A stretch of 64,000 bases of DNA from the NCBI GenBank assembly GCA_963643205.1, contig CAVIJJ010000004.1, positions 4,943 through 68,942 on the forward strand. The letters run 5' to 3'. This DNA is from Phil1 sp963643205. Its GTDB lineage: Bacteria > Bacillota > Clostridia > Christensenellales > CAG-138. The translations under genes were made by a program, and so were the position numbers. Shown here in pieces: positions 42,774 to 51,989 of the stretch (positions are counted from its first letter, which is position 1; the number at the start of each line of letters is the position of its first letter). The notes beneath the pieces are model-generated. The model saw only the letters and a list, made by a program, of their open reading frames with translations. It was not told the origin of the DNA and did not search any database.

Positions 42774-43942
42774 GGATATAAAAGCTTATAAAGCGTAGGC
42801 TCAAGTGAAAATTCGTTCATCAGCGCCTTCGCCTCATCAAGAGCTGCCCGCCCGGTGCCGTCAAGTGCCGGGCGTTTTTTTATGGCGCGTATAAGCAAAT
42901 TCTTTGGGGTATGGCTAAGGTCAACAAACTCCAGCACCTGCGTTTTATATCCCCGGCTTTCAAGCAGATTGGCGCGGATGGCGTCCGTCATAAGGGCGGC
43001 CATGCGCTCCTTTATTATACCGTAGCGGGTAATGATTTTAAGCGAGTCCGTTGATATCTGCGCGTTAAGCTCATGCTGGCAGCAGGGCACGGAAAGTATC
43101 ATTCTCGCTCCCCTGCACACGGCGTTATGCAGGGCGTAGTCGGTTGCCGTGTCGCACGCGTGCAGCGTAACAACCATGTCCGCCGGGGCATTCGCGTCGT
43201 ATTCGGCAATGTCACCGCGCTCAAAATTAAGGTTCGCGTAGCCGTAGCGCTTCGCGGCGGCGTTGCACTTGGCTATAACATCCGCCTTAAGATCAAGCCC
43301 GGTCATGCTTACGCTCATGCCCAGTATGTTCACAAGATAGTGATACAGCACAAACGTAAGGTATGATTTGCCGCAGCCGAAATCGATTATTCTAAGGGGC
43401 TTTGTGTCGTTGCGATCAAGGCAGCCGTCTTCATTCAGCGCGTCGCGTACTATTTCAAGAAAGCGGTTTATCTGCGCGAACTTGTCGCGCATAGGCGCGG
43501 CCACACGGCCTTCCTTTGTAAAAACGCCCATGTCGATAAGCGCGGGCAGCGGCTCGGTTTCGCTTAAAATATATTGCTTTTTTCTGTTGTGCTCCTGCTG
43601 CGGCTGCTTGGGTGCCGTGGCGGAAAGGGGCTTTATCATGTATGTTGCCTCGTCATAACCCTTGTTTATCATTATTATGTGCTCATTTTTATCCGTGAAT
43701 GCGTTAATCTGCCTGTATGAGCGGCGCGAAAGCTCATCAAGGAGCGCGCCTTCAAGCTCATTCGAGGATATATTCTGGTGAAAAGCCTGCTTTTCGCTGT
43801 ATCTGCTTATGTGGTATCCTTCACCTATAAGCTCAAGCGTGCAGCGGCGGTATTCCGCGCTTTTTGCGGGCTTTGAAAGTATTATTCTTGCGGGTTTCGC
43901 GGCCGCTGCTTTATTCGCGGCGGCCTGTATAGTAAGCTTCAT
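42758..43942 (-). CDS. Class I SAM-dependent methyltransferase (Methyltransf_32-like)
   Basis: 394 residues. The N-terminal 160 residues form a separate domain with a basic, Ala/Lys-rich start; the catalytic domain follows with motif I IIDFGCGKSYLTF (about 184-196), motif II MTGLDLKADVI, GDIAEYD and the motif IV-like VTLHACDTATDYAL, then LSVPCCQHEL. This combination (FGCGKSYLT...LHACDTATD...PCCQHE) marks a family related to the GSTCD methyltransferase domain; the substrate, possibly RNA, is not known. Convergent with and overlapping the DUF1385 gene by 16 bp, so neither has a terminator between them. Confidence 0.87.
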   Translation of the reverse strand: MKLTIQAAANKAAAAKPARIILSKPAKSAEYRRCTLELIGEGYHISRYSEKQAFHQNISSNELEGALLDELSRRSYRQINAFTDKNEHIIMINKGYDEATYMIKPLSATAPKQPQQEHNRKKQYILSETEPLPALIDMGVFTKEGRVAAPMRDKFAQINRFLEIVRDALNEDGCLDRNDTKPLRIIDFGCGKSYLTFVLYHYLVNILGMSVSMTGLDLKADVIAKCNAAAKRYGYANLNFERGDIAEYDANAPADMVVTLHACDTATDYALHNAVCRGARMILSVPCCQHELNAQISTDSLKIITRYGIIKERMAALMTDAIRANLLESRGYKTQVLEFVDLSHTPKNLLIRAIKKRPALDGTGRAALDEAKALMNEFSLEPTLYKLLYPYSDN

Positions 43943-43983
43943 TGTCTGAAGATTCCCTTCGCTAAGTTGTCTTTGATAAGAAT

Positions 43984-44013
43984 ATAATACAATCGGCCGG
44001 CGCGCAATGTCAA
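43984..44013 (-). promoter_or_regulatory. Promoter of the methyltransferase gene
   Basis: Minus strand TTGACA (44013-44008), 18-bp spacer, TATTAT (43989-43984), about 40 bp before the ATG at 43942. Confidence 0.7.
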
Positions 44014-44111
44014 ATGCGTGAAAAGGGTTATTATTGTGAAAAAACTATACGGCTATTGCATAAAAAGCGAAGTGGCGTTATCATCAAGAAAAAAGAAACC
44101 GGAGGATAAGT

Positions 44112-46997
44112 ATGGATATAACCAAGCACGGATTCAGGCTCGTCTCTTCAGAGGAGCTTAAGGAGATAAAGGGCACGGCCGATATTTATAAGCACGATAA
44201 AAGCGGCCTTACCATGGTGCATCTTAACTGCGCGGATACAAACAAGTCCTTTGCGATGAGCTTTTGCACCCCGCCCGAAAACAGCACCGGCGTGCCGCAC
44301 ATATTGGAGCACAGCGTGCTCGCGGGCAGCGATAAATATCCCGTAAGGGAGCCGTTTGTGGAGCTTATGAAGGGCTCACTGAATACGTTCCTTAACGCCT
44401 TTACTGCGGGCGACTGGACAATGTACCCCGTGGCCAGCCAAAATATGCAGGACTTTTTGAACCTTGTCGATGTTTATATGGACGCGGTGCTCAACCCCCT
44501 TATTCACTCCACGCCGGAAATATTCTGGCAGGAGGGCTGGCACTATGAGATAAATGACGATAAGCTCAGCGTAAACGGCGTTGTGTACAACGAAATGAAG
44601 GGCGCCATGTCCTCACCCGAGCGGGTTATAGAGCAGGAACTGCAAACCGCCCTGTTTGACAATTGCTACGGCGTGAATTCCGGCGGCGACCCCGCGGTTA
44701 TACCGGAGCTTTCATACGAAGCTTTCTGCAGCTTCCACAAAAAGCTTTATCATCCTTCCAATGCCCTTATGTTCCTTTACGGTGACATGGATCTGGACAA
44801 GGTGCTTGCCCTTGCGGACGGCTACCTTTGCAATTATACCCCCTCAACGCGCGAGCATGTGGGCAGCGCGACCAAGCTGACCGCGCCCAAGCTTATCACA
44901 AAGCAGTATCCCATAAACGCCGGCGAGGATCCGGAAGGCAAGGCGCTTTATACCCGCGGCTGGGTGCTTGACCACCGCTGTGCAAGGGAACTTTTCGCCA
45001 TGGATGTGCTTAAGGATGCCCTGTTTAACGCCGAGGCGGCACCCGTTAAGCGCGCCATAATGCAGAGCGGCGTTTGCGGAAACGTTGAGGCCGGCGGGGA
45101 CGGCAGCATAAAGTACCCCGTATATGAACTTGTTATGAACGACGTTGATGCGGACAGGTTTGACGAGATTAAGGAAATAGTCGATTCCACCATTAGTGAG
45201 ATCGCGAAAGTGGGTCCGGACAGGAAGCTGCTTGAAGCTTGCCTGAATCGCTATGAGTTCGGTCTGCGCGAGGAGCCCGCGTATTATCCCAAGGGAATCG
45301 CACTCGGCATGGAGGCCGCATCGAGCTACATTCATGATGACGACCCCATTTCCGGCCTGCGCTACGAGGATACGCTTAAGTTCCTGCGCGAGCAGCTTGA
45401 TACGGATTACTATACCGACCTTATAAAGAAATACTTTATTGAGAATACCTGGCAGGCGGAGGTTCGCCTTGTACCCGAACCCGGCCTTGGCGAGAAGAGG
45501 GAAGCCGAGAACGCCGAGAAGATGGCCGCGCTTTACGCCAACCTTACCGATGAGGAGAAGGCTAAGATAAAGGCCAATCAGGAAAGGCTGAGGAAGCGCC
45601 AGTCCACGCCGGACAGCGAGGAAGCGCTTGAGACCATACCTCAGCTTAAGCTTAGCGAAACCGGAGACGGCCCCAAGCCCATAGAGGCGGAGGAGAGAGA
45701 TCTTCTGAGCGTGCCCACGTATGCATACGATATGTTTACAGGCGGAATATCATACATTACCCTTATGTTTGACGCCGCATGCCTTACCCAAGAGGAAATA
45801 CCCTACGCGAGCCTTGTCTGCAAGCTTCTTGGCGACATGAGCGCGGGTGAGTACGGCTTTGAGCAGCTTTCAACCGAACTTATGCTGAATACCGGCTCTA
45901 TCGGCGCCAAGGTGAACGCGTACCACAGGGCAGGCGAAACGCAGGCGCATCCCTTTGCGCTGATAAGCATAAAGGCGCTTACATCAAAGCTTCAGGATGC
46001 CATGGATGCTATCTGCGCCATGATTACGGATACGCACTTTGATGAACGCGACAGGCTTAATGAGGCCATAAGCATGCTGGCGGCGGAAAACCGCTCCACG
46101 CTTATAGCGGCCGGCAACGTCATTGCCGCGCTGAGGTTGAGTTCATACTTTGATCCCGCGGCAATGTATTCGGAGCTTGCGGGCGGCCTTAGCTTCTTTG
46201 ATTTCATTAAAAAGTTTGCCGCGGCGGACGAGGCGGAATTGGGCGAGCATATTGCCAAGCTTGAAGCCGTGGCCAAAAAGCTGTTTGTCCGCGCGAATCT
46301 CAGCGTTATGCTCTCCGGCGAGGAGGAGCAGTATACTGCGGCGAAGAAAGCCATCGGCAGGCTGATTGACACGCTTGATGAGGGCAAAAAGCAGGACAAC
46401 CGCCCCGTGTTTGTGAAGAACGCCAAGAATGAGGCCATAATGACCCCGGGCGATGTGCAGTACTGCGCGGAGGGCTACGACATGGCGGAGCTTGGCTTCA
46501 GCTACGACGGAGCGACTGCCGTTATGAAGAACATACTCGCTACCGATTATCTGTGGAACAGAATCCGCGTGCTTGGCGGAGCGTACGGCGCGCATCTTAG
46601 GGTAAGTCAGAACGGCATCTTTACGCTGTGCAGCTACCGTGACCCGAACCTGGAGAACACATACAAGGTATATGACGGAATGGCCGAATACCTTGAAAAG
46701 TTTGACCCAAGCCGCAGGGAAATGGATAAATACGTCCTCGGCACCCTTCAGGAGCTTGACGCTCCCAAGGTTGGCCAGGTTGCGCACGATTCGGCGCTGT
46801 CGACTTACCTGGGCGGTTACACCAAGGAAAAGCAGAAGCAGATGCGCCGCGATGTAATAGCAACCGAGGCTAAGGACATTCGCGCCAAGGCCGCCCTTGT
46901 GAAGGCTGTAACCGATAAGCACTTTATCTGCACCGTTGGCAACAGCGAAAAGATAAAGGCCGCAAAGGATATGTTCAACACCGTAATAGAAGGCTGA
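44112..46997 (+). CDS. Insulinase family (M16C, presequence-protease-like) zinc metalloprotease
   Basis: 961 residues, the size of the PreP/falcilysin group with both halves of the clamshell in one chain. The inverted zinc motif HILEH (H63, E66, H67) is complete, and the third ligand region EGWHYEIND/YNEMKGAMSS lies about 80 residues later. The M16C-associated linker (about 475-520, charged KAKIKANQERLRKR) separates the halves. No signal peptide is present, so it probably degrades peptides in the cytoplasm. GGAGGATAAG precedes the ATG. It is monocistronic, with a strong hairpin after it. Confidence 0.94.
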   Translation: MDITKHGFRLVSSEELKEIKGTADIYKHDKSGLTMVHLNCADTNKSFAMSFCTPPENSTGVPHILEHSVLAGSDKYPVREPFVELMKGSLNTFLNAFTAGDWTMYPVASQNMQDFLNLVDVYMDAVLNPLIHSTPEIFWQEGWHYEINDDKLSVNGVVYNEMKGAMSSPERVIEQELQTALFDNCYGVNSGGDPAVIPELSYEAFCSFHKKLYHPSNALMFLYGDMDLDKVLALADGYLCNYTPSTREHVGSATKLTAPKLITKQYPINAGEDPEGKALYTRGWVLDHRCARELFAMDVLKDALFNAEAAPVKRAIMQSGVCGNVEAGGDGSIKYPVYELVMNDVDADRFDEIKEIVDSTISEIAKVGPDRKLLEACLNRYEFGLREEPAYYPKGIALGMEAASSYIHDDDPISGLRYEDTLKFLREQLDTDYYTDLIKKYFIENTWQAEVRLVPEPGLGEKREAENAEKMAALYANLTDEEKAKIKANQERLRKRQSTPDSEEALETIPQLKLSETGDGPKPIEAEERDLLSVPTYAYDMFTGGISYITLMFDAACLTQEEIPYASLVCKLLGDMSAGEYGFEQLSTELMLNTGSIGAKVNAYHRAGETQAHPFALISIKALTSKLQDAMDAICAMITDTHFDERDRLNEAISMLAAENRSTLIAAGNVIAALRLSSYFDPAAMYSELAGGLSFFDFIKKFAAADEAELGEHIAKLEAVAKKLFVRANLSVMLSGEEEQYTAAKKAIGRLIDTLDEGKKQDNRPVFVKNAKNEAIMTPGDVQYCAEGYDMAELGFSYDGATAVMKNILATDYLWNRIRVLGGAYGAHLRVSQNGIFTLCSYRDPNLENTYKVYDGMAEYLEKFDPSRREMDKYVLGTLQELDAPKVGQVAHDSALSTYLGGYTKEKQKQMRRDVIATEAKDIRAKAALVKAVTDKHFICTVGNSEKIKAAKDMFNTVIEG

Positions 46998-47018
46998 AAT
47001 TACAAATTAAGCTAAAAC

Positions 47019-47044
47019 AAAGGAGCGGCGAAAGCCGCTCCTTT
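47019..47044. terminator. Bidirectional terminator between the M16C gene and the peptidase operon
   Basis: Perfect 11-bp stem AAAGGAGCGGC / GCCGCTCCTTT with a GAAA tetraloop. A second weaker GGGGCAG / CTGCCCC hairpin (47056-47080) lies nearer the minus-strand operon end. Confidence 0.85.
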
Positions 47045-47092
47045 AGTTTACTTCGGGGGCAGGGAAAATATCTCTGCCCCGATTCATTCGGA

Positions 47093-48880
47093 TTATATCG
47101 CGCGGGTATAGCGCTTGAGCCATTCACGCTCGTCCTCTTCCATAAGCGGGGCAAGCGTCTTGTAAACAAAGCTGTGGTATTCGTTGAGCATGCGCTTATC
47201 CTCGTCGCTAAGCAGGGCGGGATCGATGGCGTCCAGGTCTATGGGCGCGCAGGTCAGCGTTTCAAAATACATAAACTGGCCGTATTCATTCTTTTCACCC
47301 TTGCGGCAAACAAGCAGGTTCTCCGTGCGTATGCCGTGACTGCCCTCTATGTATATGCCGGGCTCGTCGCTTGTGACCATGCCCTCTTCAAATACGCAGG
47401 AATCTATGCGTTCCGGCACTACCTTCCAGCGGAAGCCGTTAGGCCCTTCGTGCACGTTAAGCAGGTATCCAACGCCGTGGCCTGTGCCGTGCTTGTAATC
47501 AAGGCCCTCTTCCCATAACGGACCGCGGGCAAGAACATCAAAGTTAAGGCCGCGGCAGCCGTAAAGGAACTTTACGTTCGCAAGGCGCAGCATGCTGCGC
47601 AGTACAAGCGCGAAATGTTTCTTTTCGTCATCCGTAAGCGGACCTACGGCGATTGTGCGGGTTATGTCCGTTGTGCCTTCGTAATACTGTCCGCCGCTGT
47701 CCACAAGCAGGAAGCCGTGCGGTTCAACGGTAAGGTTGCTTTCCTCCGTGGGCCCGTAGTGCGGCAGCGCGGCATGGGGGCCGTAGGCTGAAATGGTGCC
47801 GAAGCTCAGGCCAAGGTTGCCGTTGGTAGCGTAGCGCATGGAGTCTATCTTGGCGGCGGCCGAAAGCTCGCTCATAGGCTCCTTGCCAACGGTTTCCTTA
47901 ACCCAGCGCATGAAGCGCGTTACAACAAGGCCGTCCTTTATATGCGCCTTGCGCATGTTTTCAATCTCAACGGGGTTCTTTATGGCCTTCTTCAGCTGCT
48001 CGGGGTTAACCTCATCAACTATTATGGCCTTTTCGGAAAACTTTTCGTAAAGCGCGTAGTTTACGGAAGCGGAGCTGAGCAGTATAGCGTCGCCCTCATC
48101 ATAACGGGAGGCAAAGGAATAAATATCGTTATAAGGCAGAAGCGTAACGCCAAGCTCCCTTAAATATTCCTTTACGCAGAAATGGAACTTTGTTTCGTCC
48201 GCGAAAATATAAGCCGCGTCGCGCTCTATAACGGCGTATGAAAGGAACACGGGATTGCACTCCACGTCCCCGCCGCGAAGATTGAAAAGCCAGGCTATAT
48301 CGTCAAGCGTGCTGAGCACATGCGCGTCCGCGTCCTTTTCAACAAGCACATTTCTTATATCCTTAAGCTTGTCCGCCGCGCTTACGCCAACGCTGTCCAC
48401 GCCCAGAACATATACGGGGGAAGCGGGCAGGGCGGGACGATCCTCCCAAATGTCGCCCACAAGGTCCATATCCTCTTCAATGGTTATGTCCTTTGCGGAA
48501 AGTATCTTTTCAAGGCGCATAGCGGTTGCGGCGGGAACGGTACGGCCGTCCATGCCTACAACGCTGCCCTCGGGAAGGGAGGCAAGGTACTCGGTTGTTG
48601 TGGGCACGCCCTCTTCGCCCATTTTCATAAGCTTTATGGGGCTGCCCTGAATCTGCTCCTCGGCCTGAATAAAGTAGCGCCCGTCAACCCAAAGCGCGGC
48701 CTCGGTCATGGTTACTATAAGCGTACCCGCGGAGCCGGTGAAACCCGAAAGGTATTGCCTTGATTTGAAATACGGGTTTACGTATTCGGACAGATGGAAG
48801 TCCGCCGTGGGCACATAGTACGCGCTCACGCCTTTTTGCTGCATAAGCGCCCTAAGGCGCGTAAGTCTTTCGGCAATCAT
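47093..48880 (-). CDS. Xaa-Pro aminopeptidase P family protein (M24B)
   Basis: 595 residues: two creatinase-like N-terminal domains (about 1-300) and a C-terminal pita-bread domain with metal ligands in DSGGQYYEGTTDITRT (two Asp), HGTGHGVG (His), SDEPGIYIEG and GIRTENL (Glu). This is the long, eukaryotic-type aminopeptidase P form found in many anaerobes. It removes N-terminal residues ahead of proline. It overlaps the preceding M42 gene by 4 bp and is last in the six-gene peptidase operon. Confidence 0.94.
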   Translation of the reverse strand: MIAERLTRLRALMQQKGVSAYYVPTADFHLSEYVNPYFKSRQYLSGFTGSAGTLIVTMTEAALWVDGRYFIQAEEQIQGSPIKLMKMGEEGVPTTTEYLASLPEGSVVGMDGRTVPAATAMRLEKILSAKDITIEEDMDLVGDIWEDRPALPASPVYVLGVDSVGVSAADKLKDIRNVLVEKDADAHVLSTLDDIAWLFNLRGGDVECNPVFLSYAVIERDAAYIFADETKFHFCVKEYLRELGVTLLPYNDIYSFASRYDEGDAILLSSASVNYALYEKFSEKAIIVDEVNPEQLKKAIKNPVEIENMRKAHIKDGLVVTRFMRWVKETVGKEPMSELSAAAKIDSMRYATNGNLGLSFGTISAYGPHAALPHYGPTEESNLTVEPHGFLLVDSGGQYYEGTTDITRTIAVGPLTDDEKKHFALVLRSMLRLANVKFLYGCRGLNFDVLARGPLWEEGLDYKHGTGHGVGYLLNVHEGPNGFRWKVVPERIDSCVFEEGMVTSDEPGIYIEGSHGIRTENLLVCRKGEKNEYGQFMYFETLTCAPIDLDAIDPALLSDEDKRMLNEYHSFVYKTLAPLMEEDEREWLKRYTRAI

Positions 48881-49881
48881 CTGTGCGGCAGCTCCTTTTG
48901 CTTAAGGCAGGCGCAGAGCAGCTTAACGGCATTGTCCACGTCCTTCATGTCAACCGTTTCAACGGGGGTATGTATGTAGCGGGTGGGGATTGAGATGCAG
49001 CCTGAAAGTATGCCGCCGCGGGTGCGCTGAACCGCGCCCGTGTCCGTGCCGCCCGCGCGCAGAACCTCGCGCTGATAGGGAATATTGTCCGCCTCGGCCG
49101 CCGCTTCCATAAACGCGCGCACAACGGGGGGAACTATAACGGAGCTGTCCATAACCTTTACGGTGGGGCCGCAGCCTAAGGCAACCTCCATGCGGCTGCA
49201 TTCGGGTATATCGCCAACGCCGGTTACGTCAAGGCTGATGTTAAGGTCGGGTTCGATTGCGTAAGCCGCGGGGCTTGAACCGCGAAGGCCAACCTCTTCC
49301 TGAACGGTGAATACGGCATAAACATCATGCTCGCTCTTCATCTGCTTCATGGCCTCGGCTACTATGGCGCAGCAAATCCTGTCGTCCATGGCGCCGCAGG
49401 CGGCGCGCTCGCCAAGCTCAACATAGTTGGTAACATAAACGGCCATGTCGCCTATGCTTACCTTCTTTTCAGCCTCTTCGCGGCCGGAACAGCCTATGTC
49501 TATATAAAGCTCGTTGAATGTGGTCTCGTTCACGCCGTGCTTGGCGGTATTCTCAAAATAGGTAACGCCCTTTACGCCGTTTTCAAACACAACCTCGCGC
49601 GCGGTGGCGATAATGGGGTTCACGCCGCCAACGCGGGCAACGCGCAGGAACCCCTTTTCGTCTATCGCGACCACTATGAAACCAATCTGGTCCATGTGCG
49701 CGCTGACCATTATCTTTTTGCCGCTTGTGCCGCGCTTGTGGGCGATAAGGTTGCCCATGGCGTCGCGATAAACCTCATCCGCGTAGGGGGCGACATATTG
49801 CTTTATAACCTCGGCAGCCTTGTCCTCGCGTCCGGAGGGGCCGTACGCGCCGAGAATGTTCTTTATCATAGTTATATCCAT
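48877..49881 (-). CDS. M42 family aminopeptidase (third paralogue)
   Basis: 334 residues, tetrahedral-type glutamyl/leucyl aminopeptidase family. Metal ligands lie in MVSAHMDQIGF (His/Asp), CGAMDDRI (Asp), TVQEEVGLRG (Glu-Glu) and SLDVTGVGD. The C-terminal RAGGTDTGAVQRT and IPTRYIHTPVE complete the family pattern. It is 3 bp after the preceding M42 gene and 4 bp overlapping the M24 gene. Sequence differences from its two neighbours are large, so the three copies likely differ in specificity. Confidence 0.93.
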   Translation of the reverse strand: MDITMIKNILGAYGPSGREDKAAEVIKQYVAPYADEVYRDAMGNLIAHKRGTSGKKIMVSAHMDQIGFIVVAIDEKGFLRVARVGGVNPIIATAREVVFENGVKGVTYFENTAKHGVNETTFNELYIDIGCSGREEAEKKVSIGDMAVYVTNYVELGERAACGAMDDRICCAIVAEAMKQMKSEHDVYAVFTVQEEVGLRGSSPAAYAIEPDLNISLDVTGVGDIPECSRMEVALGCGPTVKVMDSSVIVPPVVRAFMEAAAEADNIPYQREVLRAGGTDTGAVQRTRGGILSGCISIPTRYIHTPVETVDMKDVDNAVKLLCACLKQKELPHR

Positions 49882-49884
49882 AAA

Positions 49885-50907
49885 TCAAAGCACCTCGTTG
49901 AATTTTTTGTTCTTTAGGAAAGCATCGGCCAGAGCGTACGCGGCGTTTATATCGTCTATGTCCGCTATGCTCGCCGGGGAATGGATATAGCGGCAGGGCA
50001 CGGAAATGCAGCCGGTTTTGCAGCCCGCGCGCACGCGCTGTGCGGGGCCCTGATCGTTTGAACCGGTGGTACCCTGCCTGGGCTGCCACTTTATGTTGTT
50101 TTCCTTTGCGGTTTCGCAAAGCGCCTTGAACATATCGGGCGAAACTATGGTGGCGCCGTCCATAAAGGATATAGCCGCGCCGTGGCTCATCTTTGTTACA
50201 AAGCCCGCGTCCTTAACATCCGGCATGTCATTGGCGGTGGTACCCTCGAGTATTATTGCCACGTCGGGAGCAACGTTGTACGCCGCGGCGTGCATGCCGC
50301 GAAGGCCGATCTCTTCCTGAACGGTGAAGGCGGCGTAAAAATCGCAGTCGTAGTTATTTTCAAGAAGCTGCATAAGTATGGCGCAGCCTATGCGGTCGTC
50401 AAGAGCCTTGCCGAGAACTCTTTTGCTGCCCAGACGCTTAAACTTGGTGGCAAAGCCTATCCTGTCGCCGGGCTTAACGTATTTAAGCGCGTCGTCCTTA
50501 TCCCTTGCGCCTATATCAACGAAAAGCTCGCTGTGGCTGAGCACGGTTTTGCGGTCCGCGGCGGTTTGCAGGTGAATGGCCTTTGCGCCTATAACACCCT
50601 CAAGCATATCGTCGCCTACAAGTACACGCTTTGAAACAACCACGCGGGAGTCTATGCCGCGCTGACCGTATGCGAGAAGGCCGTTGTCAAGCACGCCTAT
50701 AACCATCATGCCAACCTCGTCCATGTGCGCCGCGACCATAACGCGGGGACCCTTTCCGGGTTTATGCACAACCAGGTTGCCCATAGCGTCCGTTTTCATT
50801 TCAAGGCCCTCTATGCCCGAAAGCTCGGCCTTTATGTAGCGGCGAACACGGCCCTCGTCACCGGGTAAGCCTATAAGGTTAGAAAGTTCTTCTAATCGTC
50901 TAAGCAT
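49885..50907 (-). CDS. M42 family aminopeptidase (second paralogue)
   Basis: 340 residues from ATG 50907, chosen because GGGAGG lies 8 bases upstream (50922 is a weaker alternative). Metal and catalytic motifs: VAAHMDEVGMMV, GKALDDRIGC, TVQEEIGLRGMHAA and the late TGSNDQGPAQRVR and VPCRYIHSPAS. It overlaps the first M42 gene by 16 bp. Cytoplasmic, no signal peptide. Confidence 0.93.
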   Translation of the reverse strand: MLRRLEELSNLIGLPGDEGRVRRYIKAELSGIEGLEMKTDAMGNLVVHKPGKGPRVMVAAHMDEVGMMVIGVLDNGLLAYGQRGIDSRVVVSKRVLVGDDMLEGVIGAKAIHLQTAADRKTVLSHSELFVDIGARDKDDALKYVKPGDRIGFATKFKRLGSKRVLGKALDDRIGCAILMQLLENNYDCDFYAAFTVQEEIGLRGMHAAAYNVAPDVAIILEGTTANDMPDVKDAGFVTKMSHGAAISFMDGATIVSPDMFKALCETAKENNIKWQPRQGTTGSNDQGPAQRVRAGCKTGCISVPCRYIHSPASIADIDDINAAYALADAFLKNKKFNEVL

Positions 50908-51938
50908 AGCTTTTCCTCCCAATCCGCGCCTATGTTCTGAGCGAAGCGCGCTATAACCTTGGCGCAGTTTTTAAGCGTTGTAAGCGAAATTTCCTCAACG
51001 CTCGTGTGCATATACCTAAGCGGCAGCGATATAAGCCCGGTGGCTACGCCGCCCATCTCTGTCTGGGTGTGCCAGGCATCGGTTCCGGTATTCGCGGGGG
51101 CTACGTCGTAATCCCAGGGAATGTTTTGCTCATCCGCGGCGGCGGTTATCATCTTAAACATCTTGGGATGTATGTTAGGGCCGCAGGTTATGGAAACCTT
51201 TTCTATGTCTATCGCGTCAAATGGCTTTACGCCGGGGGTGGGCGCGTGGCAAACATCCATGGCTATGGCCATGTCGGGCTTGGCGTTCCAAACGCTTGCA
51301 CGGGCGCCGCCGCCGGCGCTTTCCTCCTGCACGGTGGCGCAGAATACAACCTGGCAGTCAAGCTTTGTTTTCTTAAGCAAATCCATTGCCTCGAGCATAA
51401 CGGTTATGCAGGCGCGGTCATCAAACGTTTTGCCGGCTACTATGTTGTTCTTAAGCTTCATAGGCGGCAGCAGGGCGAACGTTACATTGTCGCCCACGCG
51501 AACAAGCTCCTTTACCTCGTCCGCGTCAAGCCCGGTATCGCATACCATATCGTCTATGGAATAGGGCTTCGTATCGTCCCCGGGCTGCTGAAGATGCGGG
51601 GGAATGGCGCCGACAACGGCGTTGAGCACCTTTTTGCCGTGCACAAGCACTTCACTGCCGGGCAACACGCGCGGATCAACGCCCGCAACGGAGCGGATGC
51701 GCAGCAGTCCGTCGTCCTCAACGGCGGTTACCATCATGCCAACCTCGTCCATGTGCGCCTGCACCAGCAGCACCGGGCCGTGATCGCCGATGCGCGCGTA
51801 GGTGTTGCCCATAGGATCGATAAAAATGTCGTCCGTATAGGCTTTGTAATATCCCTTGACAACCTCGGACACGGCAACCTCGTTGCCGGTTACGCCCGGC
51901 TTGGTGGTCAAAGCGGATAGCGCCTCAAATACATCCAT
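50892..51938 (-). CDS. M42 family aminopeptidase (first paralogue)
   Basis: 348 residues. Motifs VQAHMDEVGMMV, KTFDDRACITVMLEA, TVQEESAGGGARAS and LPLRYMHTSVEE mark an M42 peptidase, though the usual VGxRG after the catalytic Glu pair is replaced by SAGGGA, which sets this paralogue apart. It starts 51 bp after the M19 dipeptidase stop with GGAGGAG upstream. Confidence 0.93.
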   Translation of the reverse strand: MDVFEALSALTTKPGVTGNEVAVSEVVKGYYKAYTDDIFIDPMGNTYARIGDHGPVLLVQAHMDEVGMMVTAVEDDGLLRIRSVAGVDPRVLPGSEVLVHGKKVLNAVVGAIPPHLQQPGDDTKPYSIDDMVCDTGLDADEVKELVRVGDNVTFALLPPMKLKNNIVAGKTFDDRACITVMLEAMDLLKKTKLDCQVVFCATVQEESAGGGARASVWNAKPDMAIAMDVCHAPTPGVKPFDAIDIEKVSITCGPNIHPKMFKMITAAADEQNIPWDYDVAPANTGTDAWHTQTEMGGVATGLISLPLRYMHTSVEEISLTTLKNCAKVIARFAQNIGADWEEKLCLDD

Positions 51939-51989
51939 AAGCGTTTCTCCTCCTGTTTAATCGGCTTTTATTGAAAAGTGATAAGCTTA

